A DNA stretch of 64,000 bases from Hevea brasiliensis (GCF_030052815.1 NC_079510.1:47582725-47646724); one strand, 5' to 3'. Shown: positions 1-14,230, counted from the stretch's first letter. The notes: a model not told the origin generated them from the letters alone. Made by a program: numbers and translations.

Positions 1-1021
1 TGAATGATAATTTTAGGAATCTTTCTTTTCCTCGAGAAAAGGCATTTGAAATTGCATAAAGTAATACAGTACTATGATATCTTTTAAAATATGGAACCAT
101 ACGCAAGAAATTGAGTAGAGAGACTTTTTCTTTTATTAAAAATTGCTGTTTTTGTTTGAAAACTTTTAATTGAAGATCGAGACTCGCGAGACCAGGAAAA
201 TAGCTAATCAGAATTATAAAATTGAAAATCGCGAGATTTCGAAATGGTCCACATGCCTCCTTTTTATCAATTATTACACTTGATTGCATTAAGACCGTTG
301 ACACATGTTACTTTTGACCATCAACGGCCCAGATGTACCCAAATCAAATATATTAAATTCCAATTCTTGGGAGTAATCAACTGGACGGAAAATAAGCGTC
401 GCCGGTTCTGGAAGTGCAATCTCGCCGGAAGATGTCAAATGTGACAACTTTGGAAACCCAGAAATCCAAAGAGAAAGGTAGAGTGAAGTGCACTACAGGA
501 GAACCCAATAACATTACTTTGCACAATCAGCCAGTGACGACAATTGTCTGGTTTTTTAAAAGTCAGCCACCACATCCACAAGTCACCAAAAACACTTAAA
601 TACAAAAAGAACACAGCAAGTAAACGAAACCCAACATCCAACAACATGCCCACCCCTTTTTTCTTCTTTTGGGCCTTTCTATTAGGGGCCTTCTTCTTAG
701 CTACAGATGACACTTCCTCAAGCTTTTTACCTCTGCTAGCAGCTATTTGACAAGTCCATCTCAGGCTATCTTTACTATCAAACATGTACATAAACAAAAA
801 GGCTTTCGACCAAGGAAAGAGGACAGGATATGAGAAAAAACGTGGAGAATAGAACATCAAGAAGGTGCAGCCATCCAGCCGCCTGATCCTGTACGTGTCC
901 TGATGGAGCAAGTGCCGTTGCTTGTCAGAGCTCAACGCTTTGACGATCAAACACAAAAGATGGAACTCCTTCGTATCAATAGAGCTGGCTAAATATCAAT
1001 TCTATTATCACTTGTATTTTA
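1..1021. other. 3' flank and 3' UTR of the BIN2-like gene
   Basis: No gene is supported here. The part nearest 1022 is the downstream side of the minus-strand BIN2-like stop codon and probably its 3' UTR. A 173-codon open frame on the minus strand (435-956) lies wholly in this tail. It resembles no family I know and has no splice link to the kinase, so I treat it as chance. The first ~400 bases are AT-rich with no recognisable element. Confidence 0.6.
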
Positions 1022-4000
1022 TCATGTCCCAGCCAGGTGCAAAAAGTTTAGACCCATTTGCCTTTTCACATGATCCGGTATCAGCTTGTTAACAAGCTCA
1101 GGAGATGCCTCACTTAACTGCAACCAAACAACAAAAATGGAAGGATAAGGATTTACAGTGATTTGGGTACAGGAATGAAATCAATAACCTACTTTAACTA
1201 CACGGACATATTTCAGCTAATATGTAGTCAATGTTTTAGTAATGGCTGCATTTTTCAAATTATGAAAGAAACAAAGTTCATTTAAGTTTTCACACATACT
1301 TCTTGTCTAAAGTTGAAGAGTGGTGGTAAAGGGCGACCATTTGGTAGGCGAGCATTCGGTTCTCGGAGCTCATCAAAGAAAGAGTGTGCACACGCTTCTA
1401 GCTGAAAACAAAGGTAAATTCTTTTCAGAAAGAAGTGTTACAAATGCTAGCATTTGAAGAAGCAGAAAAGATAAATTCAAATTCATAAAAAAATAGACAA
1501 AAAAGAAAGTTAAATGGCATGAACTTAATTGCATTGAGTAGAAACAAGATAAACCCATTGTTGAACATGTTACATATTTCTGCAAGGATTAAAAATTGAC
1601 AAGAAAACAAAGTAATTTTAACTCACCGCGGTGCATCGTAGACTCGGTGAGTATTGCAGCAAGCGTGAAGCAAGATCAATGGCCTCTGGAGGCATCCTTT
1701 TGTGGAAGACCTAAAAAGCAAGAAGTAATTGAGTGAATGAGAATCTAATTTAAATAATATAAACTAGGATTACATCTGTCGCACTCAAATAATCAATGAA
1801 ATTTCCATCTTCAAGAACTTTAAACCCACAAATATCCTAACCGTATAGCAAAACCAAGGAAAGTTTCAAAATGTAGGTTGAATTTAACGAAATAAAATAA
1901 ATAAATAAATAAGTCACTTTGAAGGCATTTTCTGCACAAAGATGCTAACAAGGGAAAAACAAACCTTGTGCCAAGGGTGTGCTTTTATCTGAGGAAACCT
2001 AAAATCAGTATAATTTGGATTCATACAGCGAATTTCTTCTCGGGTTGGTGTGCCAAGGACCTGTAATACAGTACAAAACGAAATTGACTCACACTTGCAT
2101 AAACAGCATCAATTTATGCATCAATAAGCAAATCATACCTTAATGATCTCTACAAGCTGGTCCACAGCATTTTCTCCAGGAAACAATGGCTGCAAAAAAT
2201 TCTAAATAATCAAAACTTTACACAACATATTTATACTAAAGAACTAAGTCATTATGTCAGGGCAATCTTAAATTGCCATAAAGAGTTAACCTGGCCCAGA
2301 AGAAGCTCAGCAAGGACACAACCAGCAGACCATATATCAATTGAGGTTGTATATTCAGTGGCACCAAATATAAGTTCCGGAGCCCGATAGAACCGAGAAC
2401 ATATGTATGATATATTAGCTTCACCTTTGACCTAAACACAAAATGCATTGTCAACATGTGAAACATTTCATGGAAATAGCAGAAAAACAAATATTCTAGA
2501 CCCATCAACTAGCAAATGCACCTTCTATTAAAGAGAAAAATGATACTGATTTTAATCAAATTAGCTTCGAAGTTGGGCAGAAAACAAAATAAAAGGGAGT
2601 CACCATACCAGCACTTTTGCACTTCCAAAATCGCACAGCTTAACTTGGTGAGTGAGGGGATCAACCTGCAGACAGACAATTTTTTTTAAAAAAAAAAAAA
2701 GCAGGGGAAGAAGAGAAGCAATACTGCAATCTTCTTATTTACAATTAATAGTTGTATAAGCACACCAAAATATTTTGAGGTTTCAAATCCCGATGGCAAA
2801 CCCCAGGAACCGTGTGGATATATGCCAGTCCCCTGAAAATCTGGAAGCCATCTCATAGTTATTATCCAGAAAGAATATGAATAACAAATCCACCTAAGAC
2901 AACATTTTTTTCAATACCTGATACATGTAAAGTTTCACATAGATGAGTGGCATTGTCTGTTTCGCATTGCTGTAATGCTTCAAAACCCTATACATGCTCT
3001 CCGGAACGTATTCCATGACCAAGTTCAGAAAGAGCTCATTGTTATTTGTAGTTGAAAAGAAACAATGCTTCAAAGAAATCACATTAGGATGATCCATCAC
3101 TCTCATCAGCTGCAGTTCTCTGTTCTTGTATCTTTTGTCCTGCAAAACCTTCTTTATGGCTACAGTCTCCCCAGTTTCCAAGCACTTGGCCTAAAAGAAA
3201 GAGAAATATTAGCTCATTGAGTAGGATTAATTAAAACGGTGGTGCATGACAGCCAGCAAGTCTCTAGAATTAAAGCTGAAATTTGAGGCTTTGTGAAGAC
3301 TAAAACCAGCAGGAATTTAGGGTTCGTAGAAGAATGGAACCGAGAAGACAAATTGAACAAAAAAAGAAGATTTGTGGGCTGTGAACAGTAAAATAAAAGG
3401 TTTAGAATGGTATGTCTGAGAAGTTAAATAAGCACATGAAGCAGTATTTTGGTGCCCTTTCTAGCAAACCTGAAGTTACAAAATTATTCCTGAAACACAT
3501 TAAAAAAAACTCCAAAAGAACTAGAAGGTGCTCTACAATTTCTTAACGAGCTCTACAATAAAATTAAAAACTGAACCATAATCTGGCGTATTCTTACTAT
3601 GAATTTTCTTGAATTTTTTGGCTGCATCAAATGGCTATAAGTAAACAGATAATATAAGCTGGTACCTGAAAAACAATGCCAAATGACCCAGTCCCCACTA
3701 CGCGCTCTGCCATGTAACTGATGGTCTATGAAAAGCAAAGCATCAAAAAAAGGACAAAAAAAAGAACCTTAGTCAGCTATCAACATATCCAAAACTTGGA
3801 CTAAATTCGTCTCTTAATCCTCATAATGACTGACAACTACAAAGAGTAGCCTGAAGAAAAGTAAAAAGAATGTCAACAAAACTCATTACCTGCTTAGGTT
3901 CCCCATTTTTACCTCCTATCGTCGTGGATATGATGTGACCAGTGACTGGATCGTTCCCATCCACAACTCGCGCAGACATATCCTGCAAGACATGCAGATT

Positions 4001-4830
4001 CACTTGTGATGAGGAGGGAAAATTTAGGGGAGCACAATTTATAGTATAGGTTGCATAGTTACTACCACCAAGCTAAATAATAAACTGGGCGAAAGAAATA
4101 AGATAAATAAGCTAATGCAATATAAAATGCACAGCAGCAGAGATAACACAAAGAGAATGCGCACATTAGGTATGATCTAGAAATCTACACCAAACCCAGC
4201 TCAGAAATTAGATGAAGTTGTTCAACAAACCCAATATCTATAAATACGAAAGAAAATTCCAAGTAACCAAAAACACACTTCTGCTTACACTAAAAGGAGA
4301 GATCGGAATTTACAACACAAAGCATAATTTCGTTCTATAAGAAAAAAACAGTATAAGAAGATGAAAAGGCTGAGATCTCAGATTGAGACAAGGGAAAAAA
4401 AATAGCAGAAACATAATCTTCAGGTTTTTCTAGGAGCTCAACAAGCTAGATCGCTGGTAACAGAACTTGTTATGCTCAAAGGGAAAAGAAATATCCGCTT
4501 GGAAGCTGGGAAAACCCAGGAAAAGAAACCCAGATCCTAAAATCTGATAGAACTACACGCTTCTCAGCAAATCCGACCTCCGAAGAGTTAGATAAGTTAA
4601 ACAGCTGAGAAAAAAAAATTCTAAATCTAAAAAAGAAAATTCTCAACTTCCTCTAAATATCTCATCCAAAATCAACAGCACAGAATAACCCCAAAAGGAG
4701 AAGAGAGAGATAAGAACTTATTAGCCCATAACAGATGTCAAAATTTTCCCATGAAAATGCAGGAGTGTCATCGAAAAACTAGAAACTCAGGTAGAAATTC
4801 AGAGAAAAAAAATACCTTATCATCAGCCAT
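1022..4830 (-). CDS. BIN2: GSK3/SHAGGY-like Ser/Thr kinase, BIN2 type (12 exons, complete)
   Basis: This is a cytoplasmic and nuclear kinase that in Arabidopsis represses brassinosteroid signalling by phosphorylating BZR1/BES1 factors (family knowledge). Exons: 4830-4816, 3982-3890, 3725-3666, 3190-2918, 2840-2766, 2665-2609, 2431-2291, 2189-2139, 2060-1965, 1710-1627, 1401-1300, 1117-1022. All have GT-AG borders, stay in frame and total 380 codons plus stop, the length of BIN2. Visible landmarks are VAIKK with Lys69, CHRDLKPQN with Asp165, DFG at 184-186, activation-loop Tyr200 in NISYICSR, and the TREE motif at 261-264, where gain-of-function bin2 alleles map. The N-terminus (MADDK, then [11 protein letters not shown]) is the short clade II type. 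Nothing is missing. Intron 1 is 833 bp, and GA-rich tracts lie just upstream of the ATG. It could be another clade II member (SK2-2 or SK2-3), but the neighbouring genes favour BIN2. Confidence 0.93.
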
Positions 4831-7800
4831 GGTTAAAGTCAGAGATAGATAGTCACTAGTTTTCTTAGTCAGATAGAGAGATCATGGCGCGGCGAAAGCC
4901 GATAGAGGAGGAGGAGGAGGAGCAAGAGGACCCAGTAGATGGAGAAAGAGAGAGAGAGAGAGAGACAAGAACAAAAACAAGCCCATGTGATTCCAGCTCC
5001 CTCTTTTTCTATTTGAGAGTTTTTTTTCTTGGTTTGGTCTTCTCTCTCTCTCCCTCCCTCCCCACCTTTTCCTTCGTTTCTCTCTCCTCGTTCCCTTTCT
5101 TTCTGTCTCTCTCTACTTTCCGTTCTCCTTGGCCTTTTTGTTCATCTATTACCAATTTGCCCTCCCTTTTTCGAACAATTACGAGATTGAGATTTGAATA
5201 TTTGACGTTGCCGACTTCAAAATTGTTGGAGCGGACATCATTTCTATTGCCTCCGCCCGCTGTTTCTCTCACCGTTTCGCAATTCTTTCCCTTTTTTTTA
5301 TTATTAACAAAAATTAAAATATATAATTTTTTATAAAAAAAAAAATTCATAATTTCTAATCAACTGTAACATATAAAAATTAAGTAAATGGTATCAAAAC
5401 TCCCAAAATGTGCATTGTGTAATTAAATACATTAGATTTTTTTTACAATATTATAATTTTTATTAATTAGATATATAGTGTATTTATTATCTATAATTGT
5501 CATTAAAAAAAATTAGTATTCTTAAACAATTAAGAATAAAAAAATATAATTTAATTAGATTTTATTTCAATTTTTATATGATAAATAAATTAATTATACA
5601 TGTCATCCATGACCTTTAATGATTTTCAAATTATTTCTGTGACAAAAAAAAATAATATGTTGGGATTATATTCCATATAAAAAAAATTGCAAAAAATATA
5701 GATATATAATTAATGAGAATGATAAAAATAGTAAAATAGAACATTATTAAAAGGAAGAAGGTGATAGCCATCATCCACCAGCAAGCACAAGCATGGTGGT
5801 CCAACAGCAAGTGTCTAAATATAGCCGCCAGCTTGCCTCATTGGTGATAAGGTTTTGGAGGTTCATCCATTTTAATGGGACCTTCTTTCTTATTCTAATT
5901 TCCCATTAAAATTGTAATTAATTATATTGGAATTTAATATTAAGTTTTTTAAAAATTTGAAAAATAAAAAAAGAAGCCGATGAACTTGCAAAGACATATC
6001 ATTGTCGCATTTTTTTTTAATAAATTAAAAAAAAAGAAAGAAAACAAAATCTTTAAGATATACCTTTTGGAAAGTATATGAAGAAGGTTGACCATGTACA
6101 GGCCTTGTGGTTATTTTAATACATAAACTCTCATCACTTTAATTAACATTTATATAATATAACTATCTTAACTATTATGTAGGCAGAGGAGTGAGAGAGG
6201 GGTGATTATGATTATCCTGATATTGATGATCATGGCGATGACATTTTTATAAATATACATGTAGCATGATGCAAATAAGAGTAAGTATGATCCGTTTGAT
6301 TTAATATGACATAAAAAACATAAATTAATTAAAATTATAAAAAATTATAATTTATAATAAATTTAAAAAAATTATCTTAACAGGATGAAAAGGGTATTTA
6401 AACAAGAAGAAAAGGAAAGAAGATGATAAAATAGGAGATTTCATAAAATGAGGTAAATGAAGAGAGTGTGAACAGTGTGAATGAGTGATTATTTTTTTTT
6501 TTAAATGAGAATACTTTGGATATGACGGTTATAGTTTCCGTCGGCTTGATGCTTAAGGTCATTAATTGACATTCTCAATCTAATCTAACTCTATAGAAAG
6601 AGATCTACCACCGAACTCTATGTAGCATCAACCATATACTCAAGATGGTACCTAATAAAATGAATCACTAGATATTCTATCACCTTCTCTATTGTACTCA
6701 TAAGTAAAGATAATATTTAGTTATTATATTGGTGTAGATAGTTAAATTAGAGTAGGATAATGTTATCTCACCAAGTTAATTACTTAGATTACTATGCTTG
6801 GTGGTGAGAAGTGATGCATGAGAAGGCTAGTATTTGGTGGAGCGCACATACCATTTACATGATGATGGAAAGATGAATCAACTATTGTAAGTTTGTTGGT
6901 TCATGTGTTTTTATTTAGTAAGATGATACCAACACATTACATGCCCATACAAAACAACCACATTTTGCTATTTCCTTTTTCTTTACCATGTCAACTTATA
7001 ATTTATTTATTTGGGTTTTTTATTCAAATCAAAGCATCAAAATTATATTTATTATACATTTTATCATTTAATTATAAAAAAAAAACTCGGTGATATTATA
7101 CAAAAGGGATATGATTTTTGGGTGGAGAGGGGAGGAGATAAAAAAAAAAATTGATACAGGGGACAAAGGCCCATAAGATATAGGCTTTTCTAGCAGACTA
7201 AATCATGCTGCTTGCAAGCATAAAAAGACAAGACACACACTATGGTTGGTTGGTGTGTTTTGAAAAGCTGAATTAAATCTGATAATATAGAAAAGCCTTA
7301 AGCCCATTTGTCACCCTTTTTCCACGGAAGGTAAATATCACCATCGTCCATCCAATTCCACACACCATGAAAATGACCTTCACTTCACCACTCTAACAAA
7401 AGGCGTGCAAAAAGCTTTTTCATGGCAAATTTTCCAAAATTAAATTCTGGACCAATTCTTTTTTACCTTTCGGTCACCTTTTCTTTTGATTTTTTATCTT
7501 TCTGCTAAGAAACCAATGTGCGAAAAGGGTTTACTGTTTTGAGTTTTTGAGTGTTTTGACCACAATAGGTAGGGTGTTTGCGTCGGTGGTGGTTGGTCAG
7601 GTAAGGTCAGGCTTTTGGGTATTGGGTTGTGGAAGGGTCAAAGTCAGAGATGGTTAGTGTGTTAGCAGGCCTTACTGAACTCTGATTACTTATTGTCAGA
7701 TCCTCCCTGCGATTCGCGTTGGTACAGTAGGTTAATATCAACATCAAGATGTTGACAAGTTTCAGGAATTTTAAGTTGATTGGATTTTAACCTTTGAGAA

Positions 7801-8672
7801 AAATTCATGTTAAGGTAACAGTATAATCAGTCAAAAGGGTATTGATCAGATAACGCTCCATCTGGTTGGAAGAATTTTTAAGAATTCATAAATGGTGAGG
7901 ATTTTTTTTTTTTGTGATAATGCAGTAAAGTAGATTAATAATGGTCGGAATAAAATCAATTTGAACATCAAATTATAAAGAAATTTTAAAAAAATTACAG
8001 TAAATATGTTGTTCAGAAATCTTGGTTAAAAACATATCATGCTGCTTATACAAGGGTTGAGCTCAAATGAGATGTTCAGAGCCATGTCTGCCTTGGGTTG
8101 AACTCGGGCTCCAACGAGGCTGCTCAAAGCCAGTCCAATAGGCAACAGACCCAAATCAATTGCTTTTAGAACATTTAGTTAATTTCATTCTCAATTTATT
8201 TTAAATAGAACTGAAATTCAATGAAACTGATATGTTTTATAGATATTTAATCGTTGTCATATTATAATTAATCTGTATTCATGATTGAAATAATAAGGAT
8301 ATTAACCCTGTGTGGATCGTATAACAAAATTTAATCTAAATGCTGCCAAAACTCATTTTTATATATCTCGAGCATATAGTAATTTTACTCTACTGGTGGA
8401 TCTGATAAGGTTTAATTCAATAATTAAAATACTAACAAGTGATTAAATTAATGGCGTGGGGTTAATCTCAAGTAGATTTTATTTGTAAGGTAAGATATTT
8501 AAATCTTTCAGATTTAAATAATGATATTCTGGAGCCCATGACTCCCAAATCAAAGTAGCAAGTATTAATAACATTTTGAGAAGAAATGGAATTTAGACCT
8601 TCCTGGTAGGCGGAATATTTGTGAATGGTTCCCTCCAGGCTCTTTTATTTTTGAGAATTTGATGTGGTTCTT
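4831..8672. other. Intergenic: BIN2 leader/promoter, then AT-rich spacer
   Basis: The first ~500 bases contain (GA)n at about 4945-4968 and CT-rich tracts on the + strand (5040-5120), a plausible leader and core promoter for the minus-strand kinase. From 5300 to 8600 the sequence is AT-rich with poly-A/T runs and no frame resembling a protein. Slightly GC-richer islands at 5755-5880 and 7200-7740 show no coding pattern. The last stretch, 8600-8672, is the 3' tail of the LRR receptor kinase. Confidence 0.6.
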
Positions 8673-11237
8673 CTAGCATTCAGAATTTCTTATCCGAAGG
8701 TCCTTCAAATACTGTGTTCTAATCTTTTCCAGAGAGGAAAGGACATCTTTCATGTGCAGCCTGTCTTCTGGTAAATCTGCACAACAATGCAATGCCAATT
8801 TCAATGTCGACATTACACTATCTGTTTCAGCAATGGAGGGCCTCTCTACCCTTAATAGATTTGAATCCACAACTTCAGTTATTGCATCAGGCAGTGAACG
8901 TTTCACCCACAGCATAATGTTCATCTCTCCTGAAAACATTTCATCAGTAGGCTTTTTCCTGGTAAAGGTTTCCATCATTAGAATGCCATAGCTATACACA
9001 TCACCTCTTGTAGAAACTATTCCAGCCTGTCCATATTCTGCATTTAAATTTTACTTTGTCAGGAAATAATCTGATAATACTTATTGGCTTGGAGAAGATG
9101 GTGTGAGAAATCACATTTGAAATGAGAAATTGAATGAGTATTACCTGGTGCCATATACCCAATTGTGGCTAATGTCAGGGTTTGTGTCATGCAAATGCAA
9201 TCACCTCCACCCAAGAGTTTGGCAATGCCAAAATCGCCCACATGTGCCACCATATCTCCATCTAGTAGAATGTTACTGGGCTTTAAATCACAGTGGATTA
9301 TAGGTGCGGAGTAAGAATGGAGATATTCAAGGGCTGATGCAACATCAATCATAATGTTTAACCTCTGTGGGAAATCCAAGAAATAGTTGTGAGAATACAA
9401 CCACTTGTCGAGGCTCCCATTGGGCATGAACTCGAGTATCAAGGCTTTAAAATCAATGTTGCAGCAACTGGTTATGATTTTTACAAGATTTCGATGGCGA
9501 ATTTTGCGCATAACTTCACATTCAGAATCAAAACTCTTTAATACTCCTTCCACCTGCAAATTGAAAACCTTAACAGCAATATCTGTCCCATCTGACAGGG
9601 AACCTCTAAATACAGAGCCAAAACTCCCTGTGCCAAGCAAGTTGTAATCACTAAATCCATCTGTTGCTTGTTGAAGTTCCAGAAAGGAAATTCTCCTCCA
9701 TGTTGCCAGGGGTAACAAATCTCCTGTTACTTGGGTCTCTCGTTTCAAGTTCCTCTTCTTTCGGCTTTTGATGAATATGATAGTGAATGCAATTACCAGA
9801 CTGAGAAATGCAAGCACTGGTAAAATATATTTCAGTAAGCGGACACTACCTGCCTTGGATTTTCGAGGAGTTATAGTTTCACAAGGCGGGACTTGTAACC
9901 TTGGCAACCCACACAAGGCATCATTAAACTTAAACGACTCAGCTGAGAAATTTACAAAGGGTCCTCCACGTGGGATTTCTCCCTGCAATCTATTTGAAGA
10001 CACATTGAATGATTTGATGTTCGAAAGTGCCTCCAAGGACTTGGGAATCACTCCAGAGAGATTGTTTGCCGATAGATTCAAGGATATCAAGCTTACCAAG
10101 CCGCCAAATGACACTGGAATAGAGCCTTGAAAACTATTTTCCGCTAAGGAAAGATACTGTAAATCTTTGAGACCTCCAATGCTACTTGGAATAGCGCCTG
10201 ATATTTGATTTCTTGATAAATCCATGTATACCAGGGCCTTTAAATTTCCAATATCTGATGGTAGAGAACCATTTAAAGAATTTGAATTCAATCTTACTTC
10301 CAACAGAAATGTAAGACTCCAGATAGATGAGGGTATGGCCGAACTCAAGCTGTTTTTTTGTAAGTAGAGTTTTCTCAGAGAAGTTAAATTCGGCATGCAT
10401 GTGGGTATCTGTCCAGAAAGCCTATTGCTCTCTAAGTACAAGTAATTCAAACTTTCCAAGTGACATATGTCATTGGGGATGGCTCCTTGTAACTGATTTC
10501 CAGAGAGAGACAGACCCTGAAGCTGCTTCAATCCTCCTAATGTTGATGGTATGGACCCAATCAATTCATTTAAAGAAAGTTCCATTTGCACCATTGTGCT
10601 CAAGTTACCAATTTGAACTGGAATGATACCCTTGATATTGCATAATCCTGCCATAAAATATTGGATAGAGGACATATTCCCAATAGAAATTGGAAGGAAA
10701 ACGTTCAAGGGATTGAAGGAAAGTGATAAGGTATCCAAATACGAGCAACTTGTCAGTGAGGAAAAAAAGCTCAAATCAGCTGTTAAATTATTGAAAGTAA
10801 TGTCAAGCCTCTGTAGCATTCGTAGATTACCAAGTGTGTTGGGAATAAGGCCAGAGAAAGAATTATTGTACGTATATAGTATGATGAGGTTAGAAGAATT
10901 GGAGATAGAGCCGGGGATTCTGCCACTGAAGTTATTAACCGATACATCGAAATACTCAAGATTGGGAAGATATATGCTTGATGGAAGATGGCCAGAGAGT
11001 TGATTACCCGTAACGTCAAGGAGTGTCAGCTTCGAGAGATTGAAGATTGAAGAAGGAATGAAGCCGCTCAAGTTGTTATGTGGTGTGCTCAAAGCCTCCA
11101 GATTACTTAGGTGACTCAACTCATTTGGCATTGCACCTGTCATCATATTAATGCCAACGCTCATACATTGAAGTTTTGCAACAAAAGAAGCTTCTGATTT
11201 AAGAACAAAAAATGAGGGCACGGGCATCCATTGAATT

Positions 11238-11293
<56 letters not shown>

Positions 11294-14186
11294 GGTGACG
11301 CTATTTGCATTACATATTAATTATATTTTTAATCAAATTGGCAAAAGTGTCTCTGTATATAATATGCTTGTCCTTTAATTAATATCAAAATTTCTTAAGT
11401 GTTTTTATAACACCTGTACGTGCATCAAATTAAAAATATTAAAATATCTATAATTTATTAATTATATATAATATTAAAAAATATGAAAAATATATTAATT
11501 TTTCTCCATTTATTTATCCGTACAATTTGATATAGATTTTAGTTTAATTATTGAAAAAAAATCGTGTTAAAACAATAAAATAATAGTTTGATTTTTACAA
11601 TATCAAATTTTTTAAAAATACAATTCTTATTGATGTGGTTGGAATTTTAAAATATAAATTTTTATGAATTATGCACACTTTGTGCCTTCAACACTAAAGA
11701 AAATAAATATAAGAAAAACAATAATTATAATAATATAAATATTCATCTGAATAATTAGCATAGCGAGCTCTTTAATTAAAAAGTTTAGTAACTTTTACTT
11801 ATCAAATAAATAATTATTATCATATAAATATAATGGGGAATAAATTAAATAGATTCAGGTTTAGTTGTCATCAATGATATTTTGTTAGTATTGATTTTTT
11901 TTATATCAAATAAAAATTTTACTAAATTATACTTTATTTTTTTAAAATTAATATTCATCTTTAGTTCTTTTATTATTTATTTTGTTTAATTTATTTCCAA
12001 TTCATAATATTAAAAAAATTAGTTTTATTTAATATTCATAATTTAATTATAGCATTACTAATAATAAATTCCATGTTAAAGATTAATGAAAATGTAAAAG
12101 TCTAATCATAATGTATTTATATCAATAGGATCTCAATATATAATTTATCAAATCAAAATAATATACAATTTACAATATTATAATTTTTTTTTAATTCTCA
12201 ATGTATTAAATAATGTTGGAGTTTTACTAATATTACAATAGATAGAATTAAGAAAAAATAGAAACCATATTTTTTCTTTCATGCAATATTATTTTTTTTC
12301 TTTTTCCTTTTTTCAAGTTTAAATGCGACTTACATTTTTTTATTTTATTATAATTATTTATATTACATTTTTTATCTTATTAATTTTATATTTTATTATT
12401 ATTTTATAGTTATTTTTATTAAAATTATAATATTATAAATAATCTAAAAGTTAAGGATATATTTATAAGTTTGTCCTTTCATTATTACTTTTTTATGTAT
12501 ATTTTTAGATTATAAATTATACATATATTATTGTTGTTGTTATTATTATTATTAGATATGTATAAAAGTAAAATAAATTAATTTTAATTGTTTAATTAGT
12601 ATGTTATCATAGATAAAAAAAAAAGATATTTTTTTTATTTAATTATATTTCTAAATTTTAATATTTTTTATTTTTTTATAAAAATAAAAATCTATTTTTT
12701 TTAATTGTTTTATAAAATTCAAGTTTATTTTTGTGGAGACTTCAATATAATCTTAGACGGGGAGTATCTCCTCACCTAAACTTTTTCGTTAAAGAAATAT
12801 ATTTTAAAATTTTGAGAACCATTATTTAGATAACGCTTAATCTTGGATCAGTTTGAAAATTTTCTGTTTCTTTTTATAAAAACCAAAATTTAATCATACA
12901 GAATCAGTTAAAAAGTGACTATAATGATAATGAATTAAGATACTGTTAGACATATGAGTTTTTCTTTTTCTTTTTTTTTTTTTTTTTTTCTAAGATATTC
13001 AGGAAGTGCAACTTAACTCCTACTTGGTGAATAACTTCTCCATGGAGAAGTTTGATCATCTCACTCTCCAGGATAGTGCAAACGAAGCAAAACATTTGGG
13101 TGCAATTTTCAGAAATTCCGACTTCATTAGTCCAGTTATCCTATACCAAACAAGGCCTAAGTAGGAAAACAATAATCGATTGAACATGAGAAATTATCAA
13201 TCAACACATGGGATACCTTAGGATGAATCTAAGCCTCATATGGTAAGAAATATTAAAATATGGATGATAAATTGGGAGTTGTTACCTGTTAGGTAATTTG
13301 ATCCGAGAAATAGTTGCTTTAGGCCTGTTAAATTTCCAATAACTGTTGGAATGCTTCCTGTGAAACGATTAACTGACAAGGATAAGACCTGAAGGTTGCT
13401 GCACTCCCCCAAACTTGATGGAATTTGGCCATTCAACTGATTAGAAGACAAATATAGCCCTTTCAGTTTTGAAAGTGGATGGCATATGTCAATATCATCT
13501 GGTAGAGGGAGACTACCCGAGAGATTATTGAATGTCAACGCAAGATTTTCCAATGAAGACATGTTGAAGATACTCCTAGGTATTGGCCCTGAAAGTTGGT
13601 TCTGCTGCAAGTCGAGTATCCTTAGGCGGGTAAGATTACCAATTTCAACTGGAATGGTTCCAACAAAAGTGTTATTAGCGAGATTCAAGGTTTGAAGTGA
13701 AGTTAAGTTTGCGAACCAAGATGGAAGATCCCCGCCTAAGTTATTTTTGTTGAAATTGATAACTTTCAATCGCCGCAACCGGGATAGCTCTTCTGGCAGA
13801 CGACCCTGAAATTTGTTGCCACTTGCGGTAAGGTAACCCAAGAAGGAGAGGTTTCCAAGGTGCGGTGGAATGATGCCTTGAAGACCCATGTTTGTAAGAT
13901 TCAAAGCTGTTACTCTTCTATGGGGAGCGCCACATGAGATGCCAACCCAGTTGCAGACGGAGCTAGTGCTGGACCAATTGTACGTCGTGACATTATGAGG
14001 GTCGACAGTTTTTAGAGCAAGAAGAGCAGATTCATCTGTGCTCAAGTTGGTCACAGCCATAGCCATGAAACAATGTAAAAACAGTACTGATATAACAAAC
14101 CAGAATATTTTGTGAGGCAAACCAGTGCCCTTTGATTTTTGATCAGTAATTAAGGCGTAGAAAGATCTCGACAACAAGGCGGCCAT
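8673..14186 (-). CDS. LRR-XII (FLS2/EFR/Xa21-type) receptor kinase, 3 predicted exons
   Basis: A plasma-membrane receptor kinase of the class that includes pattern-recognition immune receptors; its ligand is unknown. Predicted exons 14186-13286, 11136-9145 and 9037-8673 join in frame to 1085 codons plus stop. Order: hydrophobic signal segment (~residues 28-45), LRR N-cap with CNWVGISC, about 21 LRRs of the LxxLxLxxNxLxG type, C-terminal cap, TM segment (~737-756) and kinase. The kinase keeps the Gly loop GTGSFGSVF, AVKVF (Lys ~823), HCDLKPSN, DFG and APE. Cys in place of Arg before the catalytic Asp makes it non-RD, typical of immune LRR-XII kinases. The 107-bp kinase intron is usual for the family; the 2.1 kb LRR intron is not (see findings). 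The alternative start at 14234 would overlap the likely TATA box. If the long intron is not spliced out, this is two gene fragments. Confidence 0.8.
11137..13285 (-). other. 2.1 kb AT-rich intron or insertion inside the LRR domain
   Basis: The segment interrupts an LRR between 'NYLT' and 'GAMPNEL'. A donor AACAG|GTAACA (13286/13285) and an acceptor GATGACAG|GTGC (11137/11136) restore the LRR frame exactly. The acceptor lacks a good pyrimidine tract. The interior is very AT-rich, with a TA tract at its 3' edge; only about 13010-13230 is of ordinary composition, and I see no protein there. The open frame continues 91 bases past the proposed acceptor and still looks LRR-like (MSVGINMMTG). An insertion that duplicated part of a repeat is therefore the alternative to a true intron. 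Confidence 0.55.
11240..11290. repeat. (TA)n microsatellite
   Basis: An uninterrupted TA dinucleotide tract of about 50 bp, immediately beyond the open LRR frame at the edge of the large intron or insertion. Confidence 0.97.
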
Positions 14187-14230
14187 ATTTTTCTCTTGGT
14201 TTGGTGGCTTTTTTGTCTTAAAGTCACTGA

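Noticed and set aside
435..956. 173-codon minus-strand frame
   Set aside because: Sits in the probable 3' UTR of the BIN2-like gene; low-complexity Lys and Phe runs and no family resemblance.
4884..5350. 150-codon + frame and 113-codon - frame beside BIN2
   Set aside because: Translations of GA/CT-rich leader DNA in opposite directions; typical microsatellite artefacts.
10182..11019. Open frames on both strands inside the LRR receptor kinase
   Set aside because: Shadows of the repetitive LRR coding sequence in other frames.
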